From contig NC_053390.1 in the NCBI RefSeq assembly GCF_905171765.1, positions 137,594,820 through 137,658,819 on the forward strand: 64,000 nucleotides of DNA, given 5' to 3'. Position numbers and translations under genes: made by a program. The notes beneath the pieces were generated by a model. That model saw only the letters and a program-made list of their open reading frames with translations. It did no database searches and was not told the DNA's origin. Below, one piece after another: positions 1-11,090 of this stretch (the first letter of the stretch is position 1; every line of letters begins with the position of its first letter). The stretch comes from Bufo bufo (lineage: Eukaryota; Chordata; Amphibia; Anura; Bufonidae).

Positions 1-6
1 CTCTTT

Positions 7-3000
7 ATGAGGATCAAGCCTTTCCTTTTTACAAGCCGGCAAGTGGTCTTTGGTGGGGACTTTAACACCATCATAAGGTCCCAAGATAGGGGAGGCACCA
101 GAAACCCGCTGGCTTATGATAGTATAGCTTTAAATAGCATAGCTAGTGAGGCTTGTCTGGTGGATGTCCACATTAGGCACACCCCAGACCACGGGGGTTT
201 CACTTTCTATAGAGGAGATAGGATTAGGTCTAGAATAGACAGGTTTTTTTTGAAGGAGGAGGCTACTTTCTCGCCCTTGAGGGTTGTGGAGGTAGAATTC
301 TCCGACCACTGTCTGATTATGTTCTCTCTGAATATTTCAGAATCCCCCCAAATGGGAAGAGGTTACTGGAAGCTGAATGCGGGAGTCCTGGAGGAAGCAG
401 AGGTAAGACAATCCTTTGAGGACTTTCTTCAGAGTCAGGTAGCTTTGCTGGATCTCTGTGACACTAAGTCAGAGTGGTGGGAGATATTCAAAGACCGGGC
501 CGCAAAATTCTTCCGCCAGCTCTCGAGCCTCAGGTCCCTGGACAGGTACCGCCTGTATCAGGGTCTGAGGAGGAAACTCGAAGATCTGGTCTCGACTGGA
601 GGTAGCCGCGAGGATATCTCCAGGGTGAAATCTTTGCTCAAGAGGTGCCAGTATGATAGGCACACATCTTTAGTTTTTGAAAGGGACTTCGGGAGGTACC
701 GCTCGCCCGACCCCTACAGAAACTGTAAGATGTCAGTGAAGAGTAAGTTAGTGACAGGACTGGTTGACAGTACGGGTTCCCTGAACAGGTCCAGATCAGG
801 GATCCTGGAAGTCGTCAGATCCTTTTACTCGTGCCTCTTGGGAAAGAGGGATCTGGATCGGGACAAGATGTCGGATTTCCTGGCTGAAATCACCCCTGAG
901 TCAGAAGCTCACCTCTCTTTTGACGGTTTGGTAGAAGAGATCAGGAAGGAGGAAGTTATCCTGGCGGTGGAAGGGTTAGCTCTGAAGAAGTCGCCAGGCC
1001 CGGATGGCTTAACATCCGAGTTTTATAAGACCTTTAAGGACTCTTTATGTCCCCTCTTGACTGAGGTATTCAATGAGTGTCTATCCTCGGGCACTCTGCC
1101 TCAGTCAATGAGGAGGTCAGCCCTGATCCTCCTATCAAAAGGTAAAGATCCGAGCCGTATTGAGAACTGGCGTCCCATAGCACTTCTCAATACGGACAGA
1201 AAGATTCTGGCCAAGATACTGTTTAACAGGCTGGTGAAATTTGCGCCTCAACTCCTTTCGGTGGCTCAGCATTGCTCGGTTCCAGGCCGCAGCACTTTTA
1301 GTGCTGTGCTCGGTGTCCGAGAGGCAGTGGAACAGAGTAGAGCAGGCCACTGGAGGGGGTACATGCTGTCCTTAGATCAAGCAAAGGCATTTGATCGGGT
1401 GAACCATGAGTACCTCTGGTCGGTCCTTCTGAAGTATGGCCTGCCGGGGGGGTTTGTCGATTGGTTAAAGATCTTGTATGCGGGGGCGGAGAGTTTCCCG
1501 CTTGTGAACGGTTGGTCTGGCTGCCCTTTTGAGGTTGGGTCCGGCGTTCGCCAGGGTTGTCCTTTGAGCCCGCTTTTATACGTGTTCGCGATTGATCCCT
1601 TTCTTAAGAGGGTCAATCGTGGACCGTTGGCGGGAGTCGGGATGGATCCGGCGGCGCCGGAAGCCACTCTGAGGTCAGTAGCGTACGCCGACGATGTCAC
1701 CATTTTCGTGTCCTCGAAAGGGGAGGCGGAATATGTGATGTCTGAGGTGGATCGCTACTCGGAAGCATCCGGGTCCATGATCAACCGGGATAAGTGTGAG
1801 AGTCTCTGGCTGGGAGGGGGTGATCCAGCTTTTGATCTCCCGGACACCCTCCCAGGGCCCCAGTCGTCAGCCAAAGTCCTAGGCATCCATTTCGGTCATG
1901 GGGATTATCCCACTCAAAATTGGGACGGCAGGCTTAAGATCGCCGCTCAGAAGGTCGACCAGTGGAAGGGCTGGTCTTTGACCCTCAGGGAAAGGGTGCA
2001 CCTGATCAAGGCTTTCCTGCTCCCTCTGCTTATCTATTTGGGCAGTGTGTGTATCTTGCCAGAGCCTCTCTGGACTCGGGTTTACAGTCTGTTCTTCCAG
2101 CTCTTATGGGGGAATAGACTGAACCTGATCAAGAGGGAGGTGACTTACCGCACGAGGAGATTAGGGGGGTTATCTATGGTCAACCCCGTGGTGTTTCTTG
2201 TAAACACATTTGTTAAAGTAAATCTGGCGAACCTCTGGATGGAGAGGGCTTCTCCGTGGGTAGTCTCCTGCCGGGGGTGGTTTCGGCCTTTCTTCCAGGA
2301 ATGGGAGACAGGAGGGCAAGTGAAGGACTTGCGTACGCCTCACGGATATCTTCCGGCTTACGTCACCCCGATTCTGAAGGTAATCCGCCGGTGGGGTTTG
2401 GGGGTAGGGGAAATCAGGACTCTGTCAAGGAGGTCCCTTGACGAGAGGGTCTTGTTGTCCCACTTCCAGAAGCCCCTGGCCCTCAAGGATTGCCCAAGCC
2501 GGGATCTAGACAAGGGGTTACAGTTGCTAAATTCTGCAAGGATCCCCTTGAAGTTTTGGGACTTGGCTTGGCGCTGCTTTCACGGGAGGCTGTATGTAAG
2601 GGACAATCTGAAGTACAGGAACTCTGATGAAAGGGGTTGTCCCCGGGAGGAGTGCGGCTCCATACTGGAAAGTATGGAGCACTTCCTGCTCCAGTGTCCC
2701 TTTAATACAGAGGTGTACAAACGGGTGGGAGCTTCCATTGGCTGGCCTAGGCTAGCCAGCCTCTCCTATGCGGAGTGGGCCTATGGAGTGCTCAGAGACC
2801 TGGGCAGAAGGGACCTGTGCACATGTTTTTTAGTTAGCATAGTGGTTAGGTACTACACGTGGAACGCACGGTGTTTAGTTTCAACAAGGCAGAAAGTCCT
2901 CCCAGTGGATGAGGTGTGTAGGAACATTCTGGGAGACCTGGTGAAGGTACGTTCTCTCGAGTACGAAAGACTGGGTACCAGCAGGGCCTCTCTCCTCTGG

Positions 3001-3027
3001 AGAGGTTTTGCTTTTAGCGTACCATAG
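7..3027 (+). CDS. LINE ORF2 polyprotein fragment: AP endonuclease (C-terminal part), reverse transcriptase, CCHC-like tail
   Basis: This is an uninterrupted 1006-codon fragment of the protein that nicks target DNA and reverse-transcribes the LINE RNA. Visible motifs, in order: GGDFN at residues 16-20 and SDH at 99-101 (endonuclease catalytic core, whose N-terminal half lies off-window); SPGPDG near 328 (RT block 1); LDQAKAFDRVNH starting at 456 (first catalytic Asp); GVRQGCPLSP near 513; and YADD at 560-563 (catalytic Asp pair). Near the C-terminus is a Cys-rich segment with a CPREEC...HFLLQC spacing, as in L1/Tx1-clade elements. The LDQAKAFDR and YADDVTIF forms are typical of the Tx1 clade. 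The ATG at 7 is simply the first in-frame Met and not the native start. The lack of any stop or frameshift over 3 kb suggests a young copy. Confidence 0.85.
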   Translation: MRIKPFLFTSRQVVFGGDFNTIIRSQDRGGTRNPLAYDSIALNSIASEACLVDVHIRHTPDHGGFTFYRGDRIRSRIDRFFLKEEATFSPLRVVEVEFSDHCLIMFSLNISESPQMGRGYWKLNAGVLEEAEVRQSFEDFLQSQVALLDLCDTKSEWWEIFKDRAAKFFRQLSSLRSLDRYRLYQGLRRKLEDLVSTGGSREDISRVKSLLKRCQYDRHTSLVFERDFGRYRSPDPYRNCKMSVKSKLVTGLVDSTGSLNRSRSGILEVVRSFYSCLLGKRDLDRDKMSDFLAEITPESEAHLSFDGLVEEIRKEEVILAVEGLALKKSPGPDGLTSEFYKTFKDSLCPLLTEVFNECLSSGTLPQSMRRSALILLSKGKDPSRIENWRPIALLNTDRKILAKILFNRLVKFAPQLLSVAQHCSVPGRSTFSAVLGVREAVEQSRAGHWRGYMLSLDQAKAFDRVNHEYLWSVLLKYGLPGGFVDWLKILYAGAESFPLVNGWSGCPFEVGSGVRQGCPLSPLLYVFAIDPFLKRVNRGPLAGVGMDPAAPEATLRSVAYADDVTIFVSSKGEAEYVMSEVDRYSEASGSMINRDKCESLWLGGGDPAFDLPDTLPGPQSSAKVLGIHFGHGDYPTQNWDGRLKIAAQKVDQWKGWSLTLRERVHLIKAFLLPLLIYLGSVCILPEPLWTRVYSLFFQLLWGNRLNLIKREVTYRTRRLGGLSMVNPVVFLVNTFVKVNLANLWMERASPWVVSCRGWFRPFFQEWETGGQVKDLRTPHGYLPAYVTPILKVIRRWGLGVGEIRTLSRRSLDERVLLSHFQKPLALKDCPSRDLDKGLQLLNSARIPLKFWDLAWRCFHGRLYVRDNLKYRNSDERGCPREECGSILESMEHFLLQCPFNTEVYKRVGASIGWPRLASLSYAEWAYGVLRDLGRRDLCTCFLVSIVVRYYTWNARCLVSTRQKVLPVDEVCRNILGDLVKVRSLEYERLGTSRASLLWRGFAFSVP

Positions 3028-3870
3028 CCTAGTAGTACTCTTCCTGGTGGTGGGCTGATACTCTCACCCTAGATTTTTGTTTTGGATAAAGTGTATGGTT
3101 TTTAAAAGGCTTGCAAAGGCTGAACTTGGTCCTTCGGGAGTGGTTATGTGTGGTTATAGTAATGTTTATTGTATGGTATATTGTATATATTGTGTATATT
3201 ATGTTGAAGGATAGGGTAAGCGGGGGTTAGTTAGTTAGGTTGGGTGGGTTAGGGTGAGGGGGGGGACACTTACAAAGTGTGGGGAGGCCTACATCCAGTC
3301 CTGGACTACGCGGACATGGGAGGACATGGGGCGAGGGCTGGATGTGGGTGGTGGAGGTAGGGCTGGCCTCGGACTATGCGGACATGCAGAGGACATGAGG
3401 CGGAGGTCAGTCCTGGGGGTTTTAGTTTTAGTTTAGGATAGGGAATGGCTAGGGACAGGTTAGGTTAGGGTAAGTTTGTAGTTTTGTAGTTTGTAGTGTT
3501 GTTTATATATATATATATAAAAAAAAAAAAAATTATAAAAATAATAAAAAACATATATATATATTATTTTTTTGCTTAGGGGCAAGTTGCCTGGATTTGA
3601 GTTAACGAAGTAGCCATATTTTCGTTTGAGTTTGATTTTATTCTGTGTTTTATTTCAATTTCTTTGGGTTAGGTTATTTCGGCCGAACCGGCTGGGTAAG
3701 TTTTATTTATTTTAGGTTATTTATTGTAGATTATAGGTTTGTAGTTTTATGTGTAGGTATGAATGTGTGTGTGAATGTGGCTGGGGCAGCTGTAATGCTG
3801 TCTATGTTTAAGTTTTGTATGTCTATACTTGTAATTATTTATGTAACGTTTTGTAATTTTATAATAAAAA
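3028..3870 (+). other. 3' untranslated region of the Tx1-type LINE
   Basis: Non-coding sequence after the ORF2 stop. It has GGTTAGG-like and GT-rich stretches (3120-3480), a TA/A-rich tract (about 3505-3565) and a terminal A-rich run near 3860. Short open frames here carry no recognisable domain. Confidence 0.6.
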
Positions 3871-4156
3871 AGAGTTCCCATAACAGAGATTCAGGCTTCA
3901 TGTCAGCAGAGAATCAGTCTTCATGTCATAGCAGAGAATCAGGCTTCACGTCACCCACCACTGGAACAGTCCATTGTCATATATTTAGGCCCCGGCACCC
4001 AGACAGAGGAGAGAGGTCCCATAGCAGAGAATCTGGCTTCATGTCAGCAGAGAATCAGTCTTCATGTCATAGCAGACAATCAGGCTTCATGTCACCCACC
4101 ACTGGAACAGGCCGCTGTCAGATATTTTTAGGCCCCGGAACCCAGACAGAGGAGAG
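3871..4156 (-). repeat. Two tandem 143-bp units in the hAT 3' flank
   Basis: Two near-identical units begin at 3871 and 4014. Each contains CAGAGAATCAGTCTTCATG-like phrases and a CCCAGACAGAGGAGAG end. They lie between the LINE tail and the hAT transposase stop region. Confidence 0.75.
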
Positions 4157-7100
4157 GTTCATTCAACTTTGGGTTGCCCCGCAATATAATGGTAAAATGA
4201 AAATAAAAATAAGATTGAATGAGGAAGTGCCCTGGAGTACAATAATATATGGTTAAGGGGAGGTAGTTAAGGTCTAATCTGCACAAGGGATGGACAGGTC
4301 CTGTGGGATCCATGCCTGGTTCATTTTTATGAACGTCAGCTTGTCTACATTGGCTGTAGACAGGCGGCTGCGTTTTTCTGTAATGACTCCCCCTGCCGTG
4401 CTGAATACACGTTCAGACAAAACGCTGGCCGCCGGGCAGGCCAGCACCTCCAAGGCATAAAAGGCTAGCTCTGGCCACGTTGACAATTTGGAGACCCAGA
4501 AGTTGAATGGGGCCAAACCATCAGTCAGTACGTGGAGGGGTGTGCACAGGTACTGTTCCACCATGTTAGTGAAATGTTGCCTCCTGCTAACACGTTCCGT
4601 ATCAGGTGGTGGTGCAGTTAGCTGTGGCGTGGTGACAAAACTTTTCCACATCACTGCCATGCTAACCCTGCCCTCAGAGGAGCTGGCCGTGACACAGCTG
4701 CGTTGGCGACCTCTTGCTCCTCCTCTGCCTTCGCCTTGGGCTTCCACTTGTTCCCCTGTGACATTTGGGAATGCTCTCAGTAGCGCGTCTACCAACGCGC
4801 GCTTGTACTCGCGCATCTTACTATCACGCTCCAGTGCAGGAAGTAAGGTGGGCACATTGTCTTTGTACCGTGAATCCAGCAGGGTGGCAACCCAGTAGTC
4901 CGCACATGTTAAAATGTGGGCAACTCTGCTGTCGTTGCGCAGGCACTGCAGCATGTAGTCGCTCATGTGTGCCAGGCTGCCCAGAGGTAAGGACAAGCTG
5001 TCCTCTGTGGGAGGCGTATCGTCATCGTCCTGCGTTTCCCCCCAGCCACGCACCAGTGATGGGCCCGAGCTGCGTTGGGTGCCACCCCGCTGTGAACATG
5101 CTTCATCCTCCTCCACCTCCTCCTCATCCTTGTCCTCCTCGTCCTCCAGTAGTGGGCCCTGTCTGGCCACATTTGTACCTGGCCTCTGCTGTTGCAAAAA
5201 ACCTCCCTCTGAGTCACTTCGAAGAGACTGGCCTGAAAGTGCTAAAAATGACCCCTCTTCCTCCTCCTCCTCCTGGGCCACCTCCTCTTCCATCATCGCC
5301 CTAAGTGTTTTCTTAAGGAGACATAGAAGTGGTATTGTAACGCTGATAACGGCGTCATCGCCACTGGCCATGTTGGTGGAGTACTCGAAACAGCGCAACA
5401 GGGCACACAGGTCTCGCATGGAGGCGCAGTCATTGGTGGTGAAGTGGTGCTGTTCCGCAGTGCGACTGACCCGTGCGTGCTGCAGCTGAAACTCCACTAT
5501 GGCCTGCTGCTGCTCGCACAGTCTGTCCAGCATGTGCAAGGTGGAGATCGCATATGAGGCGGTGAGCGGGAAGGCCGAAGTTCCGCTGTAGCGCAGACAG
5601 GCGAGCAGCGGCAGGATGTGAACGCCGGAAGCGCGAACAGACGGCCCGCACTTTATGCAGCAGCTCTGACATGTCGGGGTAGTTGCGAATGAACTTCTGC
5701 ACCACCAAATTCAGCACATGCGCCAGGCAAGGGATGTGCGTCAAACCGGCTAGTCCCAGAGCTGCAACGAGATTTCGCCCATTATCGCACACCACCAGGC
5801 CGGGCTTGAGGCTCACCGGCAGCAACCACTCGTCGGTCTGTTGTTCTATACCCCGCCACAACTCCTGTGTGGTGTGGGGCCTGTCCCCCAAACATATGAG
5901 TTTCAGAATGGCCTGCTGACGTTTACCCCGGGCTGTGCTGAAGTTGGTGGTGAAGGTGTGTGGCTGACTGGATGAGCAGGTGGAAGAAGAGGAGGAGGAA
6001 GCTGAGTAGGAGGAGGAGGAGACAGGAGGCAAAGAATGTTGCCCTGCGATCCTTGGCGGTGGAAGGACGTGCGCCAAACAGCTCTCCGCCTGGGGCCCAG
6101 CCGCCACTACATTTACCCAGTGTGCCGTTAGGGAGATATAGCGTCCCTGGCCGTGCTTACTGGTCCACGTATCTGTGGTTAGGTGGACCTTGCCACAGAT
6201 GGCGTTGTGCAGTGCACACTTGATTTTATCGGATACTTGGTTGTGCAGGGAAGGCACGGCTCTCTTGGAGAAGTAGTGGCGGCTGGGAACAACATACTGT
6301 GGGACAGCAAGCGACATGAGCTGTTTGAAGCTGTCTGTGTCCACCAGCCTAAATGACAGCATTTCATAGGCCAGTAGTTTAGAAATGCTGGCATTCAGGG
6401 CCAGGGATCGAGGGTGGCTAGGTGGGAATTTACGCTTTCTCTCAAATGTTTGTGAGATGGAGAGCTGAACGCTGCCGTGTGACATGGTTGAGATGCTTGG
6501 TGACGCAGGTGGTGGTGTTGGTGGAACATCCCATGTTTGCTGGGCGGCAGGTGCCAACGTTCCTCCAGAGGCGGAGGAAGAGGCCGAAGCAGCAGCAGCA
6601 GAAGAGGCCGAGGCGGCAGCAGCAGAAGAGATAGCAGGGGGAGCCTGAATGACTTCCTTGTTTTTAAGGTGTTTACTCCACTGCAGTTCATGCTTTGCAT
6701 GCAGGTGCCTGGTCATGCAGGTTGTGCTAAGGTTCAGAACGTTAATGCCTCGCTTCAGGCTCTGATGGCACAGTGTGCAAACCACTCGGGTCTTGTCGTC
6801 AGCACATTGTTTGAAGAAGTGCCAGGCCAGGGAACTCCTTGAAGATGCCTTTGGGGTGCTCGGTCCCAGATGGCGGCGGTCAGTAGCAGGCGGAGTCTCT
6901 TGGCGGCGGGTGTTCTGCTTTTGCCCACTGCTCCCTCTTTTGCTACGCTGTTGGCTCGGTCTCACCACTGCCTCTTCCTCCGAACTGTGAAAGTCAGTGG
7001 CACGACCTTCATTCCATGTGGGGTCTAGGACCTCATCGTCCCCTGCATCGTCTTCCACCTAGTCTTGACCCCTGACCTCCTGTTCAGTCTGCACACTGCA

Positions 7101-7568
7101 GAAATACGCAGCAGTTGGCACCTGTGTTTCGTCATCATCAGAGACGTGCTGAGGTGGTATTCCCATGTCCTCATCATCAGGAAACATAAGTGGTTGTGCG
7201 TTAGTGCATTCTATCTCTTCCACCCCTGGGGAAGGGCTAGGTGGATGCCCTTGGCAAACCCTGGCAGCAGAGTCTTCAAACAGCATAAGAGACTGCTGCA
7301 TAACTTGAGGCTCAGACAGTTTCCCTGATATGCATGGGGGTGATGTGACAGACTGATGGGCTTGGTTTTCATGCGCCATCTGTGCGCTTTCTGCAGAAGA
7401 CTGGGTGGGAGATAATGTGAAGGCCACCCAATTGACTAATGCCTGTACCTGCTCAGGCCTTACCATCCTTAGAACAGCATTGGGCCCCACAAAATATCGC
7501 TGTAAATTCTGCTGGTTACTGGGACCTGAGGTAGTTGGTTCACTAGGATGTGTGGCTGACGGTCCACT

Positions 7569-8617
7569 TTTACATTAATGTATACCCAGCGTACGTAGAG
7601 GCACTTATTATTGTATTTTACATTTAGTCGTGAGACTATTGGCTGCCTACTCTTGACGTGCGCTTCTTTATTTGTGTAATCTTATTTATAGTAAAAATTA
7701 ACTTTTATTTTATTAAGTTTAATAAATAGTGAAAACTTGTTGCTAGCCTACTTAAATTATATGTTTAAAACTATCACCAGTGGGCCTGAGCAGTGCTGCA
7801 CTGAATGTGTTAATCTACTAACAGCCGTTTGACAATGATGACTGTAGCTTAATTCAGCTGGCTATTTGCCTCTTTGTATGCTGAATTGGATATCAGTATC
7901 CACTATTTTGCTACATTTGTTTGCAACTTTGTCAGCAGGCTGTTCAGTGTTGATGCCTGTTGGCGCTGTATTATAACGTTGATAATAGTGCAATTGCTGC
8001 GATACTGCCTGCTGCCTGTCCTGTCTCCTAGGTTTATTCAATGGCATTCAATTTCCCGCACAGTCTCTCGCTGTGCTGCCTGGTTGGCGACGCAGTCACT
8101 TGCTATACTATAGTATTACTATTCTATAACTAGCACTCTCATAGTTGGTCCACTGTGTTCTAAAAGCTTAAACGCTGCCCCCCCGACATGTTTCGCCATA
8201 GATATGGCGTCCTCAGGGGATCGGGCAGTCTGTGAGGAGAGTGGAATTGCCGGGTGTATTTGAAAACTCCCACTGGAATGACGCAATGTTTTTCAAGCAA
8301 TAGTCTTGCTCCTTACTGAGCTCATTCCTATTGCTTCCATCGTGACCTCTGATAGGCTGTTAGTATCGCCCAGCTCTGACATCATTACTCGCGCGATCTC
8401 ACTCAGTTCCCGCGCATGTCCCTAAACTTAGAGCTTTGCAGCTTCGATCCACTAACTGGTCTATCTGCATTAGGTTATTCGCCGACCATCTGGTGTTGTT
8501 AAGATGTATAGATTCGGCTAGAGAAGGTACTGTGCATGTCACTATACTTAGGAGTTTTAATGAACTTCTTAATGCTCTGCGCATGTCTCTGTACTTAGAT
8601 GTTACTCTGTACTTGAG
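7569..8617 (-). mobile_element. Penelope-like element fragment (putative), inserted in the hAT transposase
   Basis: A 1,049-bp block interrupts the hAT coding sequence and is flanked by 14-bp direct repeats, GCTGACGGTCCACT at 7555-7568 and GCTGAGGGTCCACT at 8618-8631 (13/14 identical). Removing the block and one repeat restores the hAT reading frame exactly. The block has no long ORF, no terminal inverted repeat and no poly-A tail at either junction. On the minus strand it holds a hammerhead-like motif (8178-8226). Known Penelope-like elements carry hammerhead motifs in their LTR-like ends and make variable TSDs, so that family is the best guess. A different retroelement is possible. Confidence 0.5.
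8178..8226 (-). ncRNA. Hammerhead ribozyme-like motif (minus strand)
   Basis: Reading the minus strand, the segment has CCC (stem I), CTGAGGA (matches the CUGANGA core), an AT-capped hairpin GCCAT/ATGGC (stem II), GAA-A, a two-base-loop ACATGT (minimal stem III), then C (cleavage site, GTC) and GGG closing stem I. All invariant core bases are present. One deviation is an extra C between the CTGAGGA box and stem II. Such tiny stem III versions are typical of motifs reported from Penelope-like elements and usually act as dimers. Activity is not shown by sequence. Confidence 0.55.
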
Positions 8618-8816
8618 GCTGAGGGTCCACTAACACCACCACGACCATGTCCGCATCCGCGTCCCTTACTAGATGTTTTCCTCATTGTTACCGTTCACCA
8701 CAATAAGAAAAATATTATTTGGCCCAATGTATTGAATTCAAATTCAGGCCTTTTTTTACAGACACCTAACACTATCTGGCTATCTATTTAGGTACCGTAT
8801 TACACTAATACAGGCA

Positions 8817-9247
8817 CAGCAGTAATGACAGATTTAGCTGAATATAAATTTGAGGCCTATTATTTAGGCGCTGGGTGAAAGGTATACGTTTACGGACAGA
8901 ATTAGACTTGGATCTGCACAGTAGCGTGTGTGTGAAGTTATTGAGAATTACCCTATCAGCACCTTGAATCTAATATACCCTTTTAGGGATAGATTTAAAG
9001 TAGGCCTGATACAGCAGAAACCACTAATTTAGAGAATTGCAAAATTGGGAATTGTATTTCAACCCAGAACAAAAACTGTGCTTTGACGGACACTAAATAA
9101 CTTGACCAGCTAAAGCAATAATGACAGATTTGGATGAATATAAATTTGAGGCCTATTTTTTAGGCGCTGGGTGACAGGTATACGTTTACACACAGAATTA
9201 GACTTGGAATTGAACAGTAGCGTGTGTGTGAAGTTATTGAGAATAAC
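8817..9247. repeat. Two ~135-bp direct repeats in the hAT 5' flank
   Basis: Copies at about 8817-8955 and 9116-9247 share phrases such as AATATAAATTTGAGGCCTAT and GTGTGTGAAGTTATTGAGAA. They are about 298 bp apart and lie upstream of the hAT transposase start. Confidence 0.7.
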
Positions 9248-9700
9248 TTGGTGACAAGCTCAGGTTGACCCTGATGTAGGATATGGCCAAAAAATAACCA
9301 CACTATTGATGGTTAAATGCACTTGTGACAGGCTCAGCTTGCCCCTGATGTAGTATATGGCCAAAAAATAACCACACTATTGATGGTTAAATTCACTTGT
9401 GACAGGCTCAGCTTGCCCCTGATGTAGTATATGGCCAAAAAATAACCACACTATTGATGGTTAAATGCACTTGATGACAGCTTGACCCTGATGTAGGATA
9501 TAGCCAAAAAATAATCACACTATTGATGGTTAAATGCACTTGGTGACAGGCTCAGCTTGCCCCTGATGTAGTATATGGCCAAAAAATAACCACACTATTG
9601 ATGGTTAAATGCACTTGGTGACAGGCTCAGCTTGACCCTGATGTAGGATATAGCAAAAAAATAACCACACTATTGATGGTTAAATGTACTTGGTGGCAGC
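9248..9700. repeat. ~75-bp tandem array (six units) in the hAT 5' flank
   Basis: Six units contain CCACACTATTGATGGTTAAA preceded by GATGTAG(T/G)ATAT.GCCAAAAAAT, with a spacing of 73-76 bp. Units differ by short deletions. This is a subterminal repeat of the hAT element. Confidence 0.85.
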
Positions 9701-10302
9701 TTGTGCTGGCGCACCACAAGACACAAAATGGCCGCTGATCAACCCAGAAAAAAGTGAATGAAAAACGCTCTGGGCAGCCTAAAAACAGTGAGCAATTGAA
9801 TAGCAGCAGTTCAATGATCCACAGCTGTAGATCGATCACTGAATGAAGTCTTTTGGAGGAGTTAATCCCTGCCTAATCTCGCCCTAACGTCGCAGCTGCA
9901 ACCTCTCCCTACACTTGTAACAGCAGAGTGACGTGCAGCGCTACGTGACCCAAGCTTATATAGAGGCTGGGTCACATGCTGCACTGGCCAATCACAGCCA
10001 TGCCAATAGTAGGCATGGCTGTGACGGCCTCTTGGGGCAAGTAGTATGACGCTTGTTGATTGGCTGCTTTGCAGCCTTTCAAAAAGCGCCAAGAAAGCGC
10101 CGAACACCGAACCCGAACCCGGACCTTTACGAAAATGTTCGGATCCGTGTCACGGACACCCCAAAATTCGGTACGAACCTGAACTATACAGTTCGGGTTC
10201 GCTCATCCCTAGGCATGGTTCAATGGGAGTAATGACTGGGATATAACAATAACAGGGTTCTCTCTATATAGGAAAGACAGAGAAGGCAAGAAAGGGAGAG
10301 GG

Positions 10303-10680
10303 GTGGCCCTGTATGTAAAAGATAGCATAAAATCTAATTTAATACAAGTTAGCAAGACCAACTTAGAGTCAGTTTGGGTTACGTTGCAGCTTGATAATCA
10401 TAAGGTAACTTGTGTAGGTGTGATATATAGACCACCTAGCCAAGTCAAAGAATTAGATGATCTACTAGTTGAGGAAAAAGCTAAAATGACATTGAAAAGG
10501 GAAGTTATCATTATGGGAGACTTTAATCTTCCTGATGTAAACTGGAAAACCAAAATAGCTAGTTTTGCCAGGAGTACAGATATTCTAAATTCCCTACTGG
10601 GATTATCTCTACAGCAAGTAGTTGAGGAGCCAACCCGGAAGGAGGCCATTTTAGATTTAGTATTCACAAATGGGAATTAG
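10303..10680 (+). pseudogene. CR1 LINE endonuclease domain fragment
   Basis: The frame encodes the middle of an APE-type endonuclease, including VIYRPPS, the catalytic GDFN segment (IIMGDFNLPDVNW) and a DLVFTN strand. It ends where the MITE at 10690 interrupts the gene. The SDH catalytic motif (GSSDHQSVW) is found after the MITE near 11117-11145, which shows the two parts were once continuous. The upstream part of the domain is degenerate or absent. Confidence 0.75.
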
Positions 10681-10689
10681 GTATCTGAT

Positions 10690-11090
10690 TAAGTGTTGAT
10701 TACGAATATTCGAATTGCTAATTTTTATCGCGAATATCGGCACTTCGAGAATTTGCAAATATTTAGAATATAGTGATATATATTCGTAATTTCGAATATT
10801 CGAGATTTTTTTTAATCAGTACACATGATCCCTTCCTGCTTCTAGCTTATGGGCCAATGAGAAGGATGCAGTATCTTTGACTTTAGGAGTATTGTTGTTT
10901 GCAAATTTTCATAATGCAAATTTTCATAATGCAATTTTTTATCGCAAATATTTAAATTGCCGATTTCCGCAATCAAGAAAATAATGACTGGAGATAACGA
11001 ATTCGAGAATTCGAAAATATATGGCGAATATTTGCCCAAATATTCGAGAAATATCATAAATTCGAATATTGCCCCTGTCGCTCATCACTA
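10690..11090. mobile_element. hAT-type MITE in the CR1 endonuclease
   Basis: An AT-rich, roughly 400-bp block full of ATTCGAATATTCG-like palindromes interrupts the CR1 coding region. The right end reads TCGCTCATCACTA, and its complement TAGTGATGAGCGA matches the end motif of other hAT-type elements in the window. The left end is TAAGTGTTGAT. The 7-bp sequence ATCTGAT is found on both sides (10683-10689 and 11091-11097), a TSD of hAT size if one base has changed. Confidence 0.65.

Larger units (their letters stand above)
1..3870 (+). mobile_element. Tx1-type (L1-superfamily) LINE, 5'-truncated by the window edge
   Basis: The left edge begins inside the endonuclease domain of a non-LTR retrotransposon. 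One open frame runs to a stop at 3025-3027. It is followed by about 0.84 kb of 3' sequence, rich in G/T at first, then A/T (3500-3570), ending in an A-rich run near 3860-3870 (ATAATAAAAAAG). That is consistent with a LINE tail. What follows at 3871 is hAT-type tandem repeat DNA, so the LINE appears to have inserted into the 3' flank of the hAT element at 3871-10211. The 5' end, any ORF1 and the left TSD lie outside the window, so insertion polarity is inferred from the tail only. Confidence 0.75.
4274..8685 (-). pseudogene. hAT transposase (BED finger, DDE-type), disrupted
   Basis: hAT transposases bind element ends through a BED zinc finger and cut and paste DNA with an RNase H-like core. 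The predicted start codon is at 8685-8683. About 18 codons later the frame is interrupted by a 1,049-bp insertion (7569-8617) flanked by a 14-bp duplication, and it resumes in register at 7568. A single TAG at 7059-7061 breaks the frame. Then follow an acidic N-terminus, a BED finger (about 6690-6850; CTLC...HLHAKH pattern), TTDTW (near 6170) and VVCDNGRN (near 5790) catalytic segments, and PCLAHVLNLVV. A frameshift lies at about 5540-5600. The C-terminal dimerisation domain (LACPAASVLSERVFSTAG) is at about 4360-4450, and the stop is at 4274. Three lesions make this copy inactive. Confidence 0.85.
3871..10211 (-). mobile_element. BED-finger hAT DNA transposon (copy 1), left end missing
   Basis: The element reads on the minus strand. 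It has a 5' flank with tandem repeats (8690-9845), a transposase coding region (8685 down to 4274) and a 3' flank of two 143-bp tandem units (3871-4156). The right-hand terminus is at about 10211, where GTTCGGGTTCGCTCATCCCTA resembles the inverted terminal motif of the other hAT-type elements here (TCGCTCATCWCTA). The opposite terminus is not in the window, probably because the LINE at 1-3870 inserted in the 3' flank. An insertion at 7569-8617 splits the transposase. Sequence beyond 10211 is CR1 LINE, so the hAT probably inserted into that LINE. Confidence 0.7.

Noticed and set aside
3645..4256. 203-codon open frame after the Tx1 LINE
   Set aside because: It crosses the LINE tail and the 143-bp tandem repeats; the peptide is an artefact of the repeat.
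4488..5489. Plus-strand open frames opposite the hAT transposase
   Set aside because: They are antisense shadows of the minus-strand transposase and mirror its acidic and Ser-rich codons.
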